Shown here: positions 25,801-35,327 of the stretch, in pieces | Layout of the letters: each line of letters starts with the position of its first letter | How positions within the stretch are numbered: the stretch's first letter is position 1 | Assembly (NCBI GenBank): GCA_003327435.1 | Contig: QOQV01000003.1 | Span: forward strand, 124,001 to 188,000 | Direction: 5' to 3' | DNA: 64,000 bases | DNA from: Ignavibacteriota bacterium | GTDB lineage: Bacteria; Bacteroidota; Ignavibacteria; UBA10030; BY39 | Program-made: the position numbers and the translations under genes | Notes under the pieces: generated by a model | Database searches by the model: none | Seen by the model: only the letters and a program-made list of their open reading frames with translations | Told to the model about the DNA's origin: nothing

Positions 25801-27147
25801 TTATTTTACAATATTTATTGTTGTTTCGTGAAAATTCACTTCAATTGGCTCTGCTTCCTCCATAGGAACACCTAAAAACTCGGCAACAGGTCCAGGAAGT
25901 TTTTGGTAGTACATTGTAGCCCTAACAGTTAAATTTCCAGGTGCAATATCTCCTGGAATTGTCCAGGTAAATGTTTCGATTTTAGTTTCCCTTGGTCCAA
26001 TTCTATAATCAACACCGTGCGAAGCGGTATTCCATTGCATAATAGTCATACGACCCTGCGGATCAAGATAAGGCAATCTAAAAATTCGGTCACCTTCAGG
26101 AACTCCATCTCTTTGAATTCCTTTGAAATCTGGAATATTAAGCGGTATGCCCATATCCTGATAAGCCAGGGTATTGGTTGCAATCGTGTACTCTTCACCA
26201 GCAAAACCTTTTTTATCAACTTTGAGGTGATAGGTTTTGCCTTTGGAATCTTTGGCTTCAACATGTAACCAGAGAAGTCGTTCTTCTGCAGAACCGGTTG
26301 GGAATTTATGTCCAGTTTTCTGATTGAATATTGCGCAGGTAAATTTAACCTTTTCTCCTGGTTCTACTTCTCTGATATCAGGATGAATTCTCAATTCAAC
26401 CACTCCTCTAACCTTACCTGGGTCGTGAGCGCCGTGGAAGAGATGTTGTGCAACATCTGGTAATTCAGGACCCATAGAAGCGTTACTTCCTTTTGCAAAG
26501 GTCATATGACAATCCTGACACTTGACACCTTCTTTTGAATAAGGTCCTTCCTTCCATTCAAGGTGAGTTGATTTTACCCATACATCATAAGGACTTTTTT
26601 CGTTGTGACAGGTTCCACATAACTCAGCTGTTTTGTGAAATTGTGAGTAAACAGTTTTATGAGCTGGTGAAACAGCACCTTCTCTGTTTCCATATTTTGT
26701 TTTCCCCGGTTCAGAAATATAATTGAAATTATAAGGGATATCTCCTTTAAAACCTGTAATTGTATGACATACATCGCAAGAAACTGACTCATTAGCCCTG
26801 CTATTTGCTTCTGGTTTTGGCGGTGGAACATCACCAGCAAGAAACGCAATTGGAGAATGACAACCATTACATCCAGCTTTTACTCCAGCCACTTTTGGGT
26901 CTTTCTCAGCATGCGGTACAGCAAGTTTGAAATACTCAATTTCATCCCAATGGTGAGTATATGCCTGCGACATCATTGCCTGTTTCCATTGTTGGTAAAA
27001 ATCGATATGGCAGGAACTGCCACAAACTCCAGGTTTTTCAAAGTCATCATACTTCCTACTACCTAAAGCTTCATCCCCAGCTTTCTTTTCCTGTGTATAA
27101 ACGGTCAAACTAACAAATAACCAAAAAAAGTAAAATATTTTTTTCAT
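25801..27147 (-). CDS. pentaheme c-type cytochrome, exported
   Basis: An exported multihaem cytochrome of 448 residues, from the ATG at 27147. That start is chosen because AAGGAG lies 6 bases upstream of it; a TTG at 27162 would add five residues. Four standard CxxCH sites are C93-H97 (CNGCH), C124-H128 (CDVCH), C177-H181 (CGTCH) and C210-H214 (CQDCH). A fifth near the N-terminus is unusual: C42-G-S-S-C46-H47, that is CX3CH. Several His residues (H65, H66, H79, H163, H171, H195, H235) could be distal ligands. The C-terminal 200 residues are a beta-sandwich-like domain without haem. It is likely periplasmic and the natural electron partner of the cytochrome-porin encoded directly downstream. 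Confidence 0.85.
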   Translation of the reverse strand: MKKIFYFFWLFVSLTVYTQEKKAGDEALGSRKYDDFEKPGVCGSSCHIDFYQQWKQAMMSQAYTHHWDEIEYFKLAVPHAEKDPKVAGVKAGCNGCHSPIAFLAGDVPPPKPEANSRANESVSCDVCHTITGFKGDIPYNFNYISEPGKTKYGNREGAVSPAHKTVYSQFHKTAELCGTCHNEKSPYDVWVKSTHLEWKEGPYSKEGVKCQDCHMTFAKGSNASMGPELPDVAQHLFHGAHDPGKVRGVVELRIHPDIREVEPGEKVKFTCAIFNQKTGHKFPTGSAEERLLWLHVEAKDSKGKTYHLKVDKKGFAGEEYTIATNTLAYQDMGIPLNIPDFKGIQRDGVPEGDRIFRLPYLDPQGRMTIMQWNTASHGVDYRIGPRETKIETFTWTIPGDIAPGNLTVRATMYYQKLPGPVAEFLGVPMEEAEPIEVNFHETTINIVK

Positions 27148-27209
27148 ATGATGCTCCTTCAATTTGTTAAAGTTGCTGTAATGTAAAAAATTTCTAAAAC
27201 AGAATCAAA

Positions 27210-28829
27210 CTATTTTACCAATATCATTCGTCGCGTAAAGCCAGGTGTTTGATTGTTAAGGATATTTTCTTGAAGAACACTCAACTTATAATAATAAACC
27301 CCACTTGCAAGTTCAGTACCGTCAAATATAAAATTATATATTCCTGCGATTTTATATCCCTCAAAGAAATTTTTTATGAGTTGACCAAACAAATTATAAA
27401 CTTTAATACTAACATAACCAGCTTCATTAAGTGTGTATTGTATATTTGTTGAATTGTTGAACGGATTAGGATAATTTTGATATAATTGGTAAGCGTAAAT
27501 ATTGTTAAATTCTTCTCTAATATCTAATTCTATAAAATTTATTCTACAGGTCCATATCTGATAAATTCCTGTTGAATTGTCCATCCACACCGGCAATATA
27601 ATATTACCTGAAGATGTGATATTAATATTATCCCCTTGGTAACCCTGTCCCAAACCACCAATTGGTTGAGGTTTAAAATTGTGATCACTAATTTCATATT
27701 CATTCCAGGTCTCACCACCGTCTGTTGAACGTGCTAAAAATACACCTGTTGAATCACTTGTTGTGTTTCTATCATCATAAAAAATAATATTTATTCCACC
27801 CAGATCATCCACATGAATTGCAGGAAAATACTGTATTTTACCATTATTCAAAGGATCTTGATTTACTCTGATACCAGAAGACCAGCTTAATCCTTGATTT
27901 GTTGAACGATAAAGTATTATATCAGGATCATTGCCAGCTGGAGTGTTATTTATTTGTGTTGTTACTATGTATATGTAACCCTTTCTTGGTCCGTTACTTT
28001 TGTCAACATCTATTCTTGGTAAACCATTAACTCGTATATTTGCTTTCTGGTTCAAAACTCCTGCAATTCCGTTGATATCAATTATATTTTCTTTAACGAT
28101 CCAGCTGTCGCCGCCGCTGGTGGAGTAAGCAAAACCTACAAAATCTTCTGTAAAAGGTGAAGTTGGAATAACTCCAGCCCAACAGGCATAAATTTGACCT
28201 TCAGGACCAATTGCTGCATCACCACCCTGACATCTCTGTACAGGACTGTTTACCTGTTTTGGTTGTGTCCAATTTTTTGCCCCGTCATCTGTATAAGAGA
28301 AAACTACTGGAAAGGGTGGTGAAAATTGTACCCAAATTGCATAAGTTCTTCCATAATAATTACTTGTTGGAATCACATCCGAAATCAGTGCTGCACGATC
28401 CTGATCCTCCGATGCAATTTGCTTTTGTATTGACCAGCTTACACCATTATCAGTGGAATAGTGAGAATAAAGACCAGGTATAAATCCAAGTCTTATCAAA
28501 ATAAAAGTTCCGTTTTTATCTATAGCTATTCCTGGATCACCTCTATGAAAATTAATCGGAGCACCTTTACAGGTATCACTTCCATACCAGTTAACACCAG
28601 CATCAGTCGAAACATAAATACCTTCGCTTATAAAACCAGTGCTTAAATTGATAGTATTTGCACAAGCAAATAAAATTTGTGGCTGTATTGGATGGCGAAC
28701 AATAAAAGTCTCAGATTGTGTTACATTACTTGGATATATCCTAAAATTGTACCATTTGCTGTTTTTCTCGCCACCAATACAGCTTGCAACTAAAATTAAT
28801 GAAATAAATATTTTAAAAACTATAGCCAA
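27210..28829 (-). CDS. T9SS-exported BNR/sialidase-like propeller protein
   Basis: A 539-residue exported protein of BNR (sialidase-type) repeats. Asp-box motifs are seen as STDAGVNWYG, STDNGVSWS, STSGGDSW, STNQGLSWS and STDGGETWNE, the mark of a six-bladed propeller. The C-terminal 90 residues are a T9SS type A sorting domain (YQNYPNPFNNSTNIQY, then SGVYYYKLSV). Real sialidases need an Arg triad and catalytic Tyr/Glu that I cannot assign, so enzyme activity is uncertain. The only start giving a signal peptide (FKIFISLILVASCIGG, possible lipobox VASC) is TTG at 28829, which overlaps the TonB receptor gene by 17 bases and implies coupled translation. Confidence 0.82.
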   Translation of the reverse strand: MAIVFKIFISLILVASCIGGEKNSKWYNFRIYPSNVTQSETFIVRHPIQPQILFACANTINLSTGFISEGIYVSTDAGVNWYGSDTCKGAPINFHRGDPGIAIDKNGTFILIRLGFIPGLYSHYSTDNGVSWSIQKQIASEDQDRAALISDVIPTSNYYGRTYAIWVQFSPPFPVVFSYTDDGAKNWTQPKQVNSPVQRCQGGDAAIGPEGQIYACWAGVIPTSPFTEDFVGFAYSTSGGDSWIVKENIIDINGIAGVLNQKANIRVNGLPRIDVDKSNGPRKGYIYIVTTQINNTPAGNDPDIILYRSTNQGLSWSSGIRVNQDPLNNGKIQYFPAIHVDDLGGINIIFYDDRNTTSDSTGVFLARSTDGGETWNEYEISDHNFKPQPIGGLGQGYQGDNINITSSGNIILPVWMDNSTGIYQIWTCRINFIELDIREEFNNIYAYQLYQNYPNPFNNSTNIQYTLNEAGYVSIKVYNLFGQLIKNFFEGYKIAGIYNFIFDGTELASGVYYYKLSVLQENILNNQTPGFTRRMILVK

Positions 28830-30963
28830 TATTTAAAATTCCGAAGTAGTTTCTTGGCTCACCAGCTTCATAATATTCTTTCCTGTCTGAATTTATATTG
28901 ATAAAGCCAACATACTTTTTGTTAAGCAAATTATTTACACCACCCGAGAGCATAATATTAAATTTACCTAACTTGATATCCGTACCAATCAAAAAGTTCA
29001 ACAATTGATAACTCTCTGTTTCCTCCGTATTTGCATCATTAACATACATACTGCTTACAAATCGATCACTAACTTTTACAAATCCTACAATATCTTCCAC
29101 CAGAGGTTGTTCGTATGAAACTGCTAAATACAAATTATGCTTTGGTACACTGGGGACATACTTACCCGAATATGGAATATCAATTACCTTTGTAATACTA
29201 TCAATTCTTGCTATATATTCATCGTACTTGAAGTTTGAAAAGGCATATGAGAGTTTGAAGTTAAGATTCTTATAAATATCCACATCTGAACCAAGCTCTA
29301 TACCGAATCGGTTTGTTTTAGCTGCATTTCTATAAAATACACCAACACCCGCTACATCAAACGGGACAATTTCATCTTTTATTATGTAATTAAAAACTGC
29401 AGCTTCAAAATTAACTTTGTTAAAGAAAGTCCACTCATCAAAAAGCAAATTTCCTTTAGAACCAATTTCCATTATTGTAGATTTTTGTGCTTTTAAATCG
29501 GGGTTCAAGAGTTTTGGATATGTAGAGCTTGTCGGATAATTATCAAGCTCATTTCCAGCAGGTGAATCAAAACTTAAACCATATGAGGCAAACAAAGCTA
29601 TTGAAGGCAAAATTTTATAATTCAAGGCAATCTTTGGTGTAAAGGCCTCATAATTTCTATTATCACTTCTGGCATCAAGACCTCTATCCTTATCTTCAAA
29701 CTTAACTTTATCAAAGCGACCTGATAAAAGTAAACTTAACCTGTCTTGAATTAAATCAGTGGAATTTAATATGTAAAAACCTGCATTAGAGGTACGATCA
29801 TCGACGAGCGCTTTTACACCATCACCCCGTCTCCCATTGATATTATCATAAGTTTCAACCGGACCATATTGTAAGAAGAGATCACCACCAAGTGAAAACT
29901 CATTTTTTAATTCAAATAAATGAGTATGGTTTATATACCTTGCTGATGCACCAAGTACATTTCTATTCATTATACGGAAATCTTTAGCAGTTCTTTCAAA
30001 ATTTTTCACTGCAATGTAACCAGTCAATTCAAATTCATTATTTTTATTTTCTCCGAAAAATTTGTTGTAACTTATTCCTAAACGTCCCTTCTTTGATACT
30101 CTTCTTGTATCACGACTTATATCTCTCGGATTTGCCTGATATGGATCATCATTAAATTGAGCTTTTGTTAACGAACCAGGTAATTTTATTAGCCCATCAA
30201 CATAATATGTGTAAATGTTGACCTTTGTAAATGGATCCGGAGTTGCCTGTAAAATTGAATTAATAATGTGCCAGTAATCCTGGCTATGAGCACGATAACC
30301 TTTATAATTGTGATAACTATAAGTTAGTAGAAATTTAAAGTTATCGGCAATCATTCCGGTTTTAAACCCGTTTCTTGACAGGCCGTATGATCCAATTTCG
30401 TTAAAATTTACAAAGAAGTTCTTATCAAAATTAATATCGTTCAGGAAATTGATTACACCACCTGGAGCATTAGTGTAAAGAGAAGACAGATTCCCTCTTA
30501 CCACTTCAATCGAACCAATAGAATTGAAATCGATGGCTTCAATTCGTGTCTGCCCGTCAGGTTCTGATTCTGGAATTCCATCAAGTAAAATCCTTACACC
30601 TCTAATACCGGAATTGGATCTGCTTCCAAATCCACGTATTGATATCCTGACATCATGATTTCCATATCTATTTTGCATAAAAAGCCCTGGCACATCGTTC
30701 AATACATTATCCACTGCAATTTTACTGTCGAATTTAAAATTGTAGTTGTCGATTTTCTGAATTGGATAAGGAACATCAATAATCTTCTTTGCAGTTCTTG
30801 TGCCAGTTATAACAACCTCATCAATTAGATAAACTTTTGCAGTGTCCTGTTGATCATTATAACTTACCTCATTACCGGATAATATTTCATTTGAGAGGAT
30901 ATTAGTTTGATCTAACATTATAACGAAAATGAATGTTGCTAATTTTTTGATAAAATATTTCAT
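28813..30963 (-). CDS. TonB-dependent outer-membrane receptor, FecA-like
   Basis: A 716-residue TonB-dependent receptor. A signal peptide is followed by a TonB-box-like stretch (IDEVVITGTR, residues about 48-57). The plug domain has DVPGLFMQNRYG, VRISIRGFGSRS, ILLDGIPESEPDGQTRIE and SIEVVRGNLSSLYT. A barrel follows and ends in IGYSF with the terminal Phe. The plug wording resembles the FecA/PupB siderophore-receptor group, so iron-chelate uptake is the leading guess. No FecR/FecI regulators or TonB are nearby. It is the first gene of a minus-strand run that continues into the BNR protein and two cytochromes, with a 117-base upstream gap that would hold the promoter. Confidence 0.9.
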   Translation of the reverse strand: MKYFIKKLATFIFVIMLDQTNILSNEILSGNEVSYNDQQDTAKVYLIDEVVITGTRTAKKIIDVPYPIQKIDNYNFKFDSKIAVDNVLNDVPGLFMQNRYGNHDVRISIRGFGSRSNSGIRGVRILLDGIPESEPDGQTRIEAIDFNSIGSIEVVRGNLSSLYTNAPGGVINFLNDINFDKNFFVNFNEIGSYGLSRNGFKTGMIADNFKFLLTYSYHNYKGYRAHSQDYWHIINSILQATPDPFTKVNIYTYYVDGLIKLPGSLTKAQFNDDPYQANPRDISRDTRRVSKKGRLGISYNKFFGENKNNEFELTGYIAVKNFERTAKDFRIMNRNVLGASARYINHTHLFELKNEFSLGGDLFLQYGPVETYDNINGRRGDGVKALVDDRTSNAGFYILNSTDLIQDRLSLLLSGRFDKVKFEDKDRGLDARSDNRNYEAFTPKIALNYKILPSIALFASYGLSFDSPAGNELDNYPTSSTYPKLLNPDLKAQKSTIMEIGSKGNLLFDEWTFFNKVNFEAAVFNYIIKDEIVPFDVAGVGVFYRNAAKTNRFGIELGSDVDIYKNLNFKLSYAFSNFKYDEYIARIDSITKVIDIPYSGKYVPSVPKHNLYLAVSYEQPLVEDIVGFVKVSDRFVSSMYVNDANTEETESYQLLNFLIGTDIKLGKFNIMLSGGVNNLLNKKYVGFININSDRKEYYEAGEPRNYFGILNIGYSF

Positions 30964-31080
30964 AAAAATACACTCATTAATTATTTTTGTTGAAGTATTA
31001 TAATTATAAAAAGAACTCCAAGGAGGATTAATTTGAGGGTATATGATTAAGATTTTATTATTTATAAATTTAAAAAAAAA

Positions 31081-34000
31081 TTACCAATTTTCAATCTTTT
31101 CCAGCTCTTCGAAATATTTTCGTATCAATTCTTCATAATCTTTAGAATATTTTTCTTCTAAAACTTTTAAAAGCTCTTCTCTTAAACGGTTTTTACTTTC
31201 CTGATTTGTCAAATCAATATCAGCAGGTGAAATGTGTTTATAATCTTTTGCAACTTCGGCTCTGCGCCTTTTTTCGTAATCTCTTTCTCTCATAGAGCGT
31301 TGTGAATCAAGTAACCTGGATAATATTCTCTCCTGTTTCTTCAATGTCTCTGGATTTACATCACCTTGTTCTAAATCTGTTTGAACCTCAGCCATATCTT
31401 TTGCGATTCTATCCAGGTCTCCAAGCAATTTACTGAATTCACCCATATCTTTTGCTTCTTTAGCAAGTTGTTCAAGCGATTTCTGAAGTGCAGCCTGCTG
31501 TCCTGCAAGTCGTGCATACTCAGCCATCTGTTGAGGTGTCAAACCCTGACCCTGCCCCATAGCTTCAGCAGTTTGAGCGTTAATTCCAGCTTGAATCCCA
31601 GCCATCTGTCCAAGACGTTGCATCAAACTTGCCATCCCCATTCCTTTACCACCACCTTTTTTCATAGCACTTATTGCATTTTGCATCATCATAGCAGCAC
31701 GATTAATTGATGACATTGCTTCAGTTTGTTTTTGAGATGAAGCAAACGGATTTCGCTGTTCCATATTTTGTATTGCCTCACCCATACCTCGCATAGCGTT
31801 GCCAATCTCCTTTCCCATTTCTGGACTTATCGCAAAGGATTTTTTCGAAATTTCAGCCATAGAATTGGCAATGCTGGTAAGATTTTCAAGCAATCCAAAT
31901 TGCTTTTGTGTGTTTTCCCTGAAACGCTGGGAATTTGGATCAAGATTCTTTGTATCCTGTTTCAATTCTTCCTGTTGTTGAGATGTTTCAATTAAATCCT
32001 GTACAACTTTTCGCATTTTATTTAAAACTTCTCTCTGCATCTGTTCCTGCATTGATTTTTGGACATCCTGCATCTGCTCAAGAAAATCCTGTAAGTCGTC
32101 CGCCATCTCAGATTGTGTTTGTGATGCTTCTTTCATCTGCCCAGCCATCATTTGTCTGGAAGATTTCTGTGATTTTTGTTGAAGTTGTTTTTGAGTTAAA
32201 TTTTTCTCAGCACTATTTATCTTATCTAAGGGCATATCTTCAGGAAATTCAGACATCTTCTCTTTCAATTTTTTTGTCTCTTCCTGTAGTTTATCTATTT
32301 GCTCCTTTATATTTTCCTGCTGCTTGAGCAAACTCTCTAATTTGTCTTTATCCTGCGAATTGGTATTGGATACTTCCTGTTGTAAAGCTTTTTGTTGTTT
32401 GATAAGTTCCTCTGTTCTTTTTATCAATTCATCCACCTTTTGCTCAATGTGGATTCTTTTTAAAAGTTCCAGAGTTCGTTCAAGATTTTTTTTGAAATCC
32501 TCTTCAGAAAAATTCATCTGTTGTAACGCCTGTTTCATTTGCTCTGGAGACATTTGTTGCATACGTTCCTGTAACTTCTTCAATGCTTCTTGAAGTTCAG
32601 GGTTCTTTAATTCCTCCATAAGTTTTTGTAATTCGAGATATTTCTCAAGAGTTTGCTGGGAGAGAAGTTTATTATCATCCATTTTTTGTATCATTTCCTC
32701 AACTTTTTTTGCAGCTTCTGTAATATTCTTTCGTAGATTCTCATATTTCTTAGTTATATCTTCAATTTTCTTTTGTTGTTGCCAATCTAACTTTTGAGGA
32801 TTTTTTTTGACCTCTCTCTCAAGCTCATCAAGTTGCTTTTTTAACTGCTCAGCTTCCTTAACAGCATTTTGCATTGACTCAATGGTTTGTTTTTGATTTT
32901 CAGCTACATCCGCAAAAACCTCTTCAAGAGATGGAAGTCGAATCAGATAAGTCTCACTTTTAGTTGATTTTGGCCCACTCACAAAATCATTATCAAAAAC
33001 TTCAACATAATATGCTACAACATCCTCTGGAACGAGTCGTAATCCAGCCAAATTCCAATCGTACCAGAACTCCTGATTGAGTTGATCTTTCGTTGGAAGC
33101 TGAATATCAATGAAAGAAAAATTTTCCTGTGGCATTTCATACTTTGATTGAACCAGTCGATATGCAAGCTGCATTTTTGTAAATCCATAATCATCTTTTA
33201 TTTTTAACAACATATTAAGGAGCATACTTTCTGAGACATCAATATTTTTACCAGGTACAAGTATCGAAACTGATGGATATTCATCCGGTATTATCTTTAG
33301 TTGATAAGTAATAGGATCCGCATTTGTTAAATTATTTTCGTCTCTTAAAATTATCTTATAAGAAGTTTCCTTTGTTAGTCTTATTCTACTTTGAGCAGAA
33401 TTTTCATTAACTGAAAATTTTACAATGCTGCTATCCTCAAAAATCAACTCCGCAGAAGTTATATTTTTGCTTGATAAGATAGCGTAATTTATGATGGTTC
33501 CCGGGAGTGCCATCACATCACCAATGTTTTCTTCCAATTTCCTTTGGGATAATTTTGTATAGGAAGGATAATCAAGTGTCAGTTGTAGTGATTTAATTAT
33601 AGGTCTATCTAATACGGTAATTTTGTAATTTTCTGTTTTTACATCCAATGCTTCTACGAAATATTCTAATGAAGATTTGATGTTTGGAATGGTATGGTGG
33701 AAGAAATATTCGTTTGTTTCATAATTCATAGAAGCTGGTTTTAAAACTATCGGTTCAAACTTTATTACTCCTTCCTGTCTTAAATTTAGCGTTAAATTTT
33801 TTACAGGCGCGCCATTTGCATTAATCGTTATCGTAACATTTTCACCTTTTACAGCTTCAGAGTTGCCTGGTGTTACAAATAGATTTATTTCGGGTGGTTT
33901 AATAAAATTTACATTATATCGCAAAAGTTGATATACAGAATTTGACATCTTTTCAGGCATAATAATTACAATCATCAAAATAAAAAGTGAAATATAAAAC

Positions 34001-34521
34001 AATCCTCTTTTAGAAAGATTTACCCTTCTATAATCAAGGGCTTTAAGAAAATCGATACTTTTAATCTCTTCAAAAAAATCTTTAAAAGCTGCATCAATCA
34101 ATTCATAAGAGTAAATAGGGAATTTGGAATTCTTAAGCTCCTTTTCTTTGTGTTCATAAATTTGGATAGTATTTAAGAGTCGGTCGTGGATATCTGGAAA
34201 GTTCTTACCAATTTTAATAGCAATCTGGTAATCATCTTCGTATTTCAATAAACCAAATTTTTTTAAAATTGGAATCAATATAAACAACGAAGAAGAGCAA
34301 AGTTGTATAAAAATAAAAGTGTAGAAGAGAATTGTTCTACCAGCTACATTAAACTGGAAAATAACATTGAGCAGTGAGAGAAATGCAACTAAAACGAGAG
34401 ACAAAATGAAAAATTTTAAGATACCATCAATAATATTAATTGAATTCTGTTTCTTCCGAACAACATTTATTCTATTTTTTAGTTCCTGATAGAAATTTGA
34501 TATTTGAGCTGAATTTTGCAT
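31081..34521 (-). CDS. DUF4175 membrane protein with long coiled coils
   Basis: A 1146-residue protein of the DUF4175 type. The N-terminus has three hydrophobic segments (about residues 29-55, 63-85 and 173-188), followed by an Ig-like beta region to about 530. A very long charged, Gln/Lys/Glu-rich coiled coil covers about 540-860 (many QQ, EELKK and MQEQM runs). A Gln/Met/Gly-rich part follows, and a charged C-terminal helix. Function is unknown. The family travels with DUF4159, MoxR and Bat-type genes in Bacteroidota-like genomes; here only DUF4159 is next to it, 17 bases upstream, suggesting one transcript. The N-terminus anchors it in the inner membrane with the coiled coil outside or inside; topology is not decided by the sequence. 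Confidence 0.8.
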   Translation of the reverse strand: MQNSAQISNFYQELKNRINVVRKKQNSINIIDGILKFFILSLVLVAFLSLLNVIFQFNVAGRTILFYTFIFIQLCSSSLFILIPILKKFGLLKYEDDYQIAIKIGKNFPDIHDRLLNTIQIYEHKEKELKNSKFPIYSYELIDAAFKDFFEEIKSIDFLKALDYRRVNLSKRGLFYISLFILMIVIIMPEKMSNSVYQLLRYNVNFIKPPEINLFVTPGNSEAVKGENVTITINANGAPVKNLTLNLRQEGVIKFEPIVLKPASMNYETNEYFFHHTIPNIKSSLEYFVEALDVKTENYKITVLDRPIIKSLQLTLDYPSYTKLSQRKLEENIGDVMALPGTIINYAILSSKNITSAELIFEDSSIVKFSVNENSAQSRIRLTKETSYKIILRDENNLTNADPITYQLKIIPDEYPSVSILVPGKNIDVSESMLLNMLLKIKDDYGFTKMQLAYRLVQSKYEMPQENFSFIDIQLPTKDQLNQEFWYDWNLAGLRLVPEDVVAYYVEVFDNDFVSGPKSTKSETYLIRLPSLEEVFADVAENQKQTIESMQNAVKEAEQLKKQLDELEREVKKNPQKLDWQQQKKIEDITKKYENLRKNITEAAKKVEEMIQKMDDNKLLSQQTLEKYLELQKLMEELKNPELQEALKKLQERMQQMSPEQMKQALQQMNFSEEDFKKNLERTLELLKRIHIEQKVDELIKRTEELIKQQKALQQEVSNTNSQDKDKLESLLKQQENIKEQIDKLQEETKKLKEKMSEFPEDMPLDKINSAEKNLTQKQLQQKSQKSSRQMMAGQMKEASQTQSEMADDLQDFLEQMQDVQKSMQEQMQREVLNKMRKVVQDLIETSQQQEELKQDTKNLDPNSQRFRENTQKQFGLLENLTSIANSMAEISKKSFAISPEMGKEIGNAMRGMGEAIQNMEQRNPFASSQKQTEAMSSINRAAMMMQNAISAMKKGGGKGMGMASLMQRLGQMAGIQAGINAQTAEAMGQGQGLTPQQMAEYARLAGQQAALQKSLEQLAKEAKDMGEFSKLLGDLDRIAKDMAEVQTDLEQGDVNPETLKKQERILSRLLDSQRSMRERDYEKRRRAEVAKDYKHISPADIDLTNQESKNRLREELLKVLEEKYSKDYEELIRKYFEELEKIENW

Positions 34522-34538
34522 AGATGAAATTTACCAAT

Positions 34539-35207
34539 CTATTGGCTTAACGCCCACACGACAATGTTTGTTCCAAATTTTAGAGCTGCGTCCCTTTTAT
34601 CTGGAGGTGTGTTGTGAACTTCTGGATCATTCCAACCATCGCTCGGATTTGATTCATAGGTGTAATAAACTACAAGTCGATTGTTGTGAAATATTCCAAA
34701 ACCCTGAGGAGGTTTACCATCGTGTTCGTGAATTTTAGGTGGTCCATCGGGAAAACTGTAGTGACAGTGGTAAAGTCCGTATGAATATGGAATTTCTATC
34801 AAATCCTTGTCTGGAAAAACTTTTTTCATCTCACGCCGGAATGCTTTATCCATTCCGTAATCGTCGTCAGCATAAAGAAAACCACCGTTCTCGAGATAGC
34901 TTCGCAATCTCTTTGCTTCATAATCTGTGAAGACAATATTGCCGTGGCCTGTCATAAACAAAAACGGATATGTGAAGAGTTTATCGCTCGATATTTCAAC
35001 AAATTCATATTTTGGTTCGACATCAATAAGTGTATTTTCTCTTATAAATTTTAAAAGATTAACTTCTTCATTAGGATCATTATACCAATCTCCACCACCG
35101 TTATATTTAAGTCGGGCAATTTTGAATGCACTTGAAACATTTGTTTGAGAAAATCCTGAACTAGCTAAAAAAACTATCAAAAGTATATATTTAAAAATTT
35201 CTTTCAT
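34539..35207 (-). CDS. DUF4159 exported protein
   Basis: A 222-residue exported protein with a signal peptide (FKYILLIVFLASSGFSQ). The body matches DUF4159: FKIARLKYNGGGDWYNDP, PFLFMTGHGNI, LRSYLENGGFLYADDDYG and NRLVVYYTYESNPSDGW, ending TNIVVWALS. The fold is class-I-glutamine-amidotransferase-like, but no catalytic Cys is visible. Family members lie beside DUF4175 and MoxR/DUF58 clusters and are thought to act in the envelope; the function is not established. It is the upstream partner of the DUF4175 gene. Confidence 0.82.
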   Translation of the reverse strand: MKEIFKYILLIVFLASSGFSQTNVSSAFKIARLKYNGGGDWYNDPNEEVNLLKFIRENTLIDVEPKYEFVEISSDKLFTYPFLFMTGHGNIVFTDYEAKRLRSYLENGGFLYADDDYGMDKAFRREMKKVFPDKDLIEIPYSYGLYHCHYSFPDGPPKIHEHDGKPPQGFGIFHNNRLVVYYTYESNPSDGWNDPEVHNTPPDKRDAALKFGTNIVVWALSQ

Positions 35208-35273
35208 TATAAATTTCCTGTTATCCTAATAAGAATTTAGGAAATAATAGAGATGGAAACAAATTTAATAAAA

Positions 35274-35297
35274 AGGCACGGTTTTTAAACCGTGCCT
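35274..35297 (-). terminator. terminator of the subtilisin-like gene
   Basis: AGGCACGGTTT and AAACCGTGCCT form an 11-base-pair stem with a 2-base centre (36-44 bases past the stop). On the minus strand it is followed by TTTTTATT. Confidence 0.85.
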
Positions 35298-35327
35298 CAA
35301 AGAAAGGAGAGAAAAAATGAAATGGAT

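Noticed and set aside
27210-28829. Functional sialidase
   Set aside because: The Asp-box repeats are clear, but the Arg triad and the catalytic Tyr/Glu of sialidases could not be placed, so only the fold is claimed.
31381-32593. Several plus-strand open frames of 60-130 residues inside the DUF4175 gene
   Set aside because: The minus strand encodes a long Gln/Glu/Lys-rich coiled coil, whose complement is poor in stop codons. The frames have no family motif.
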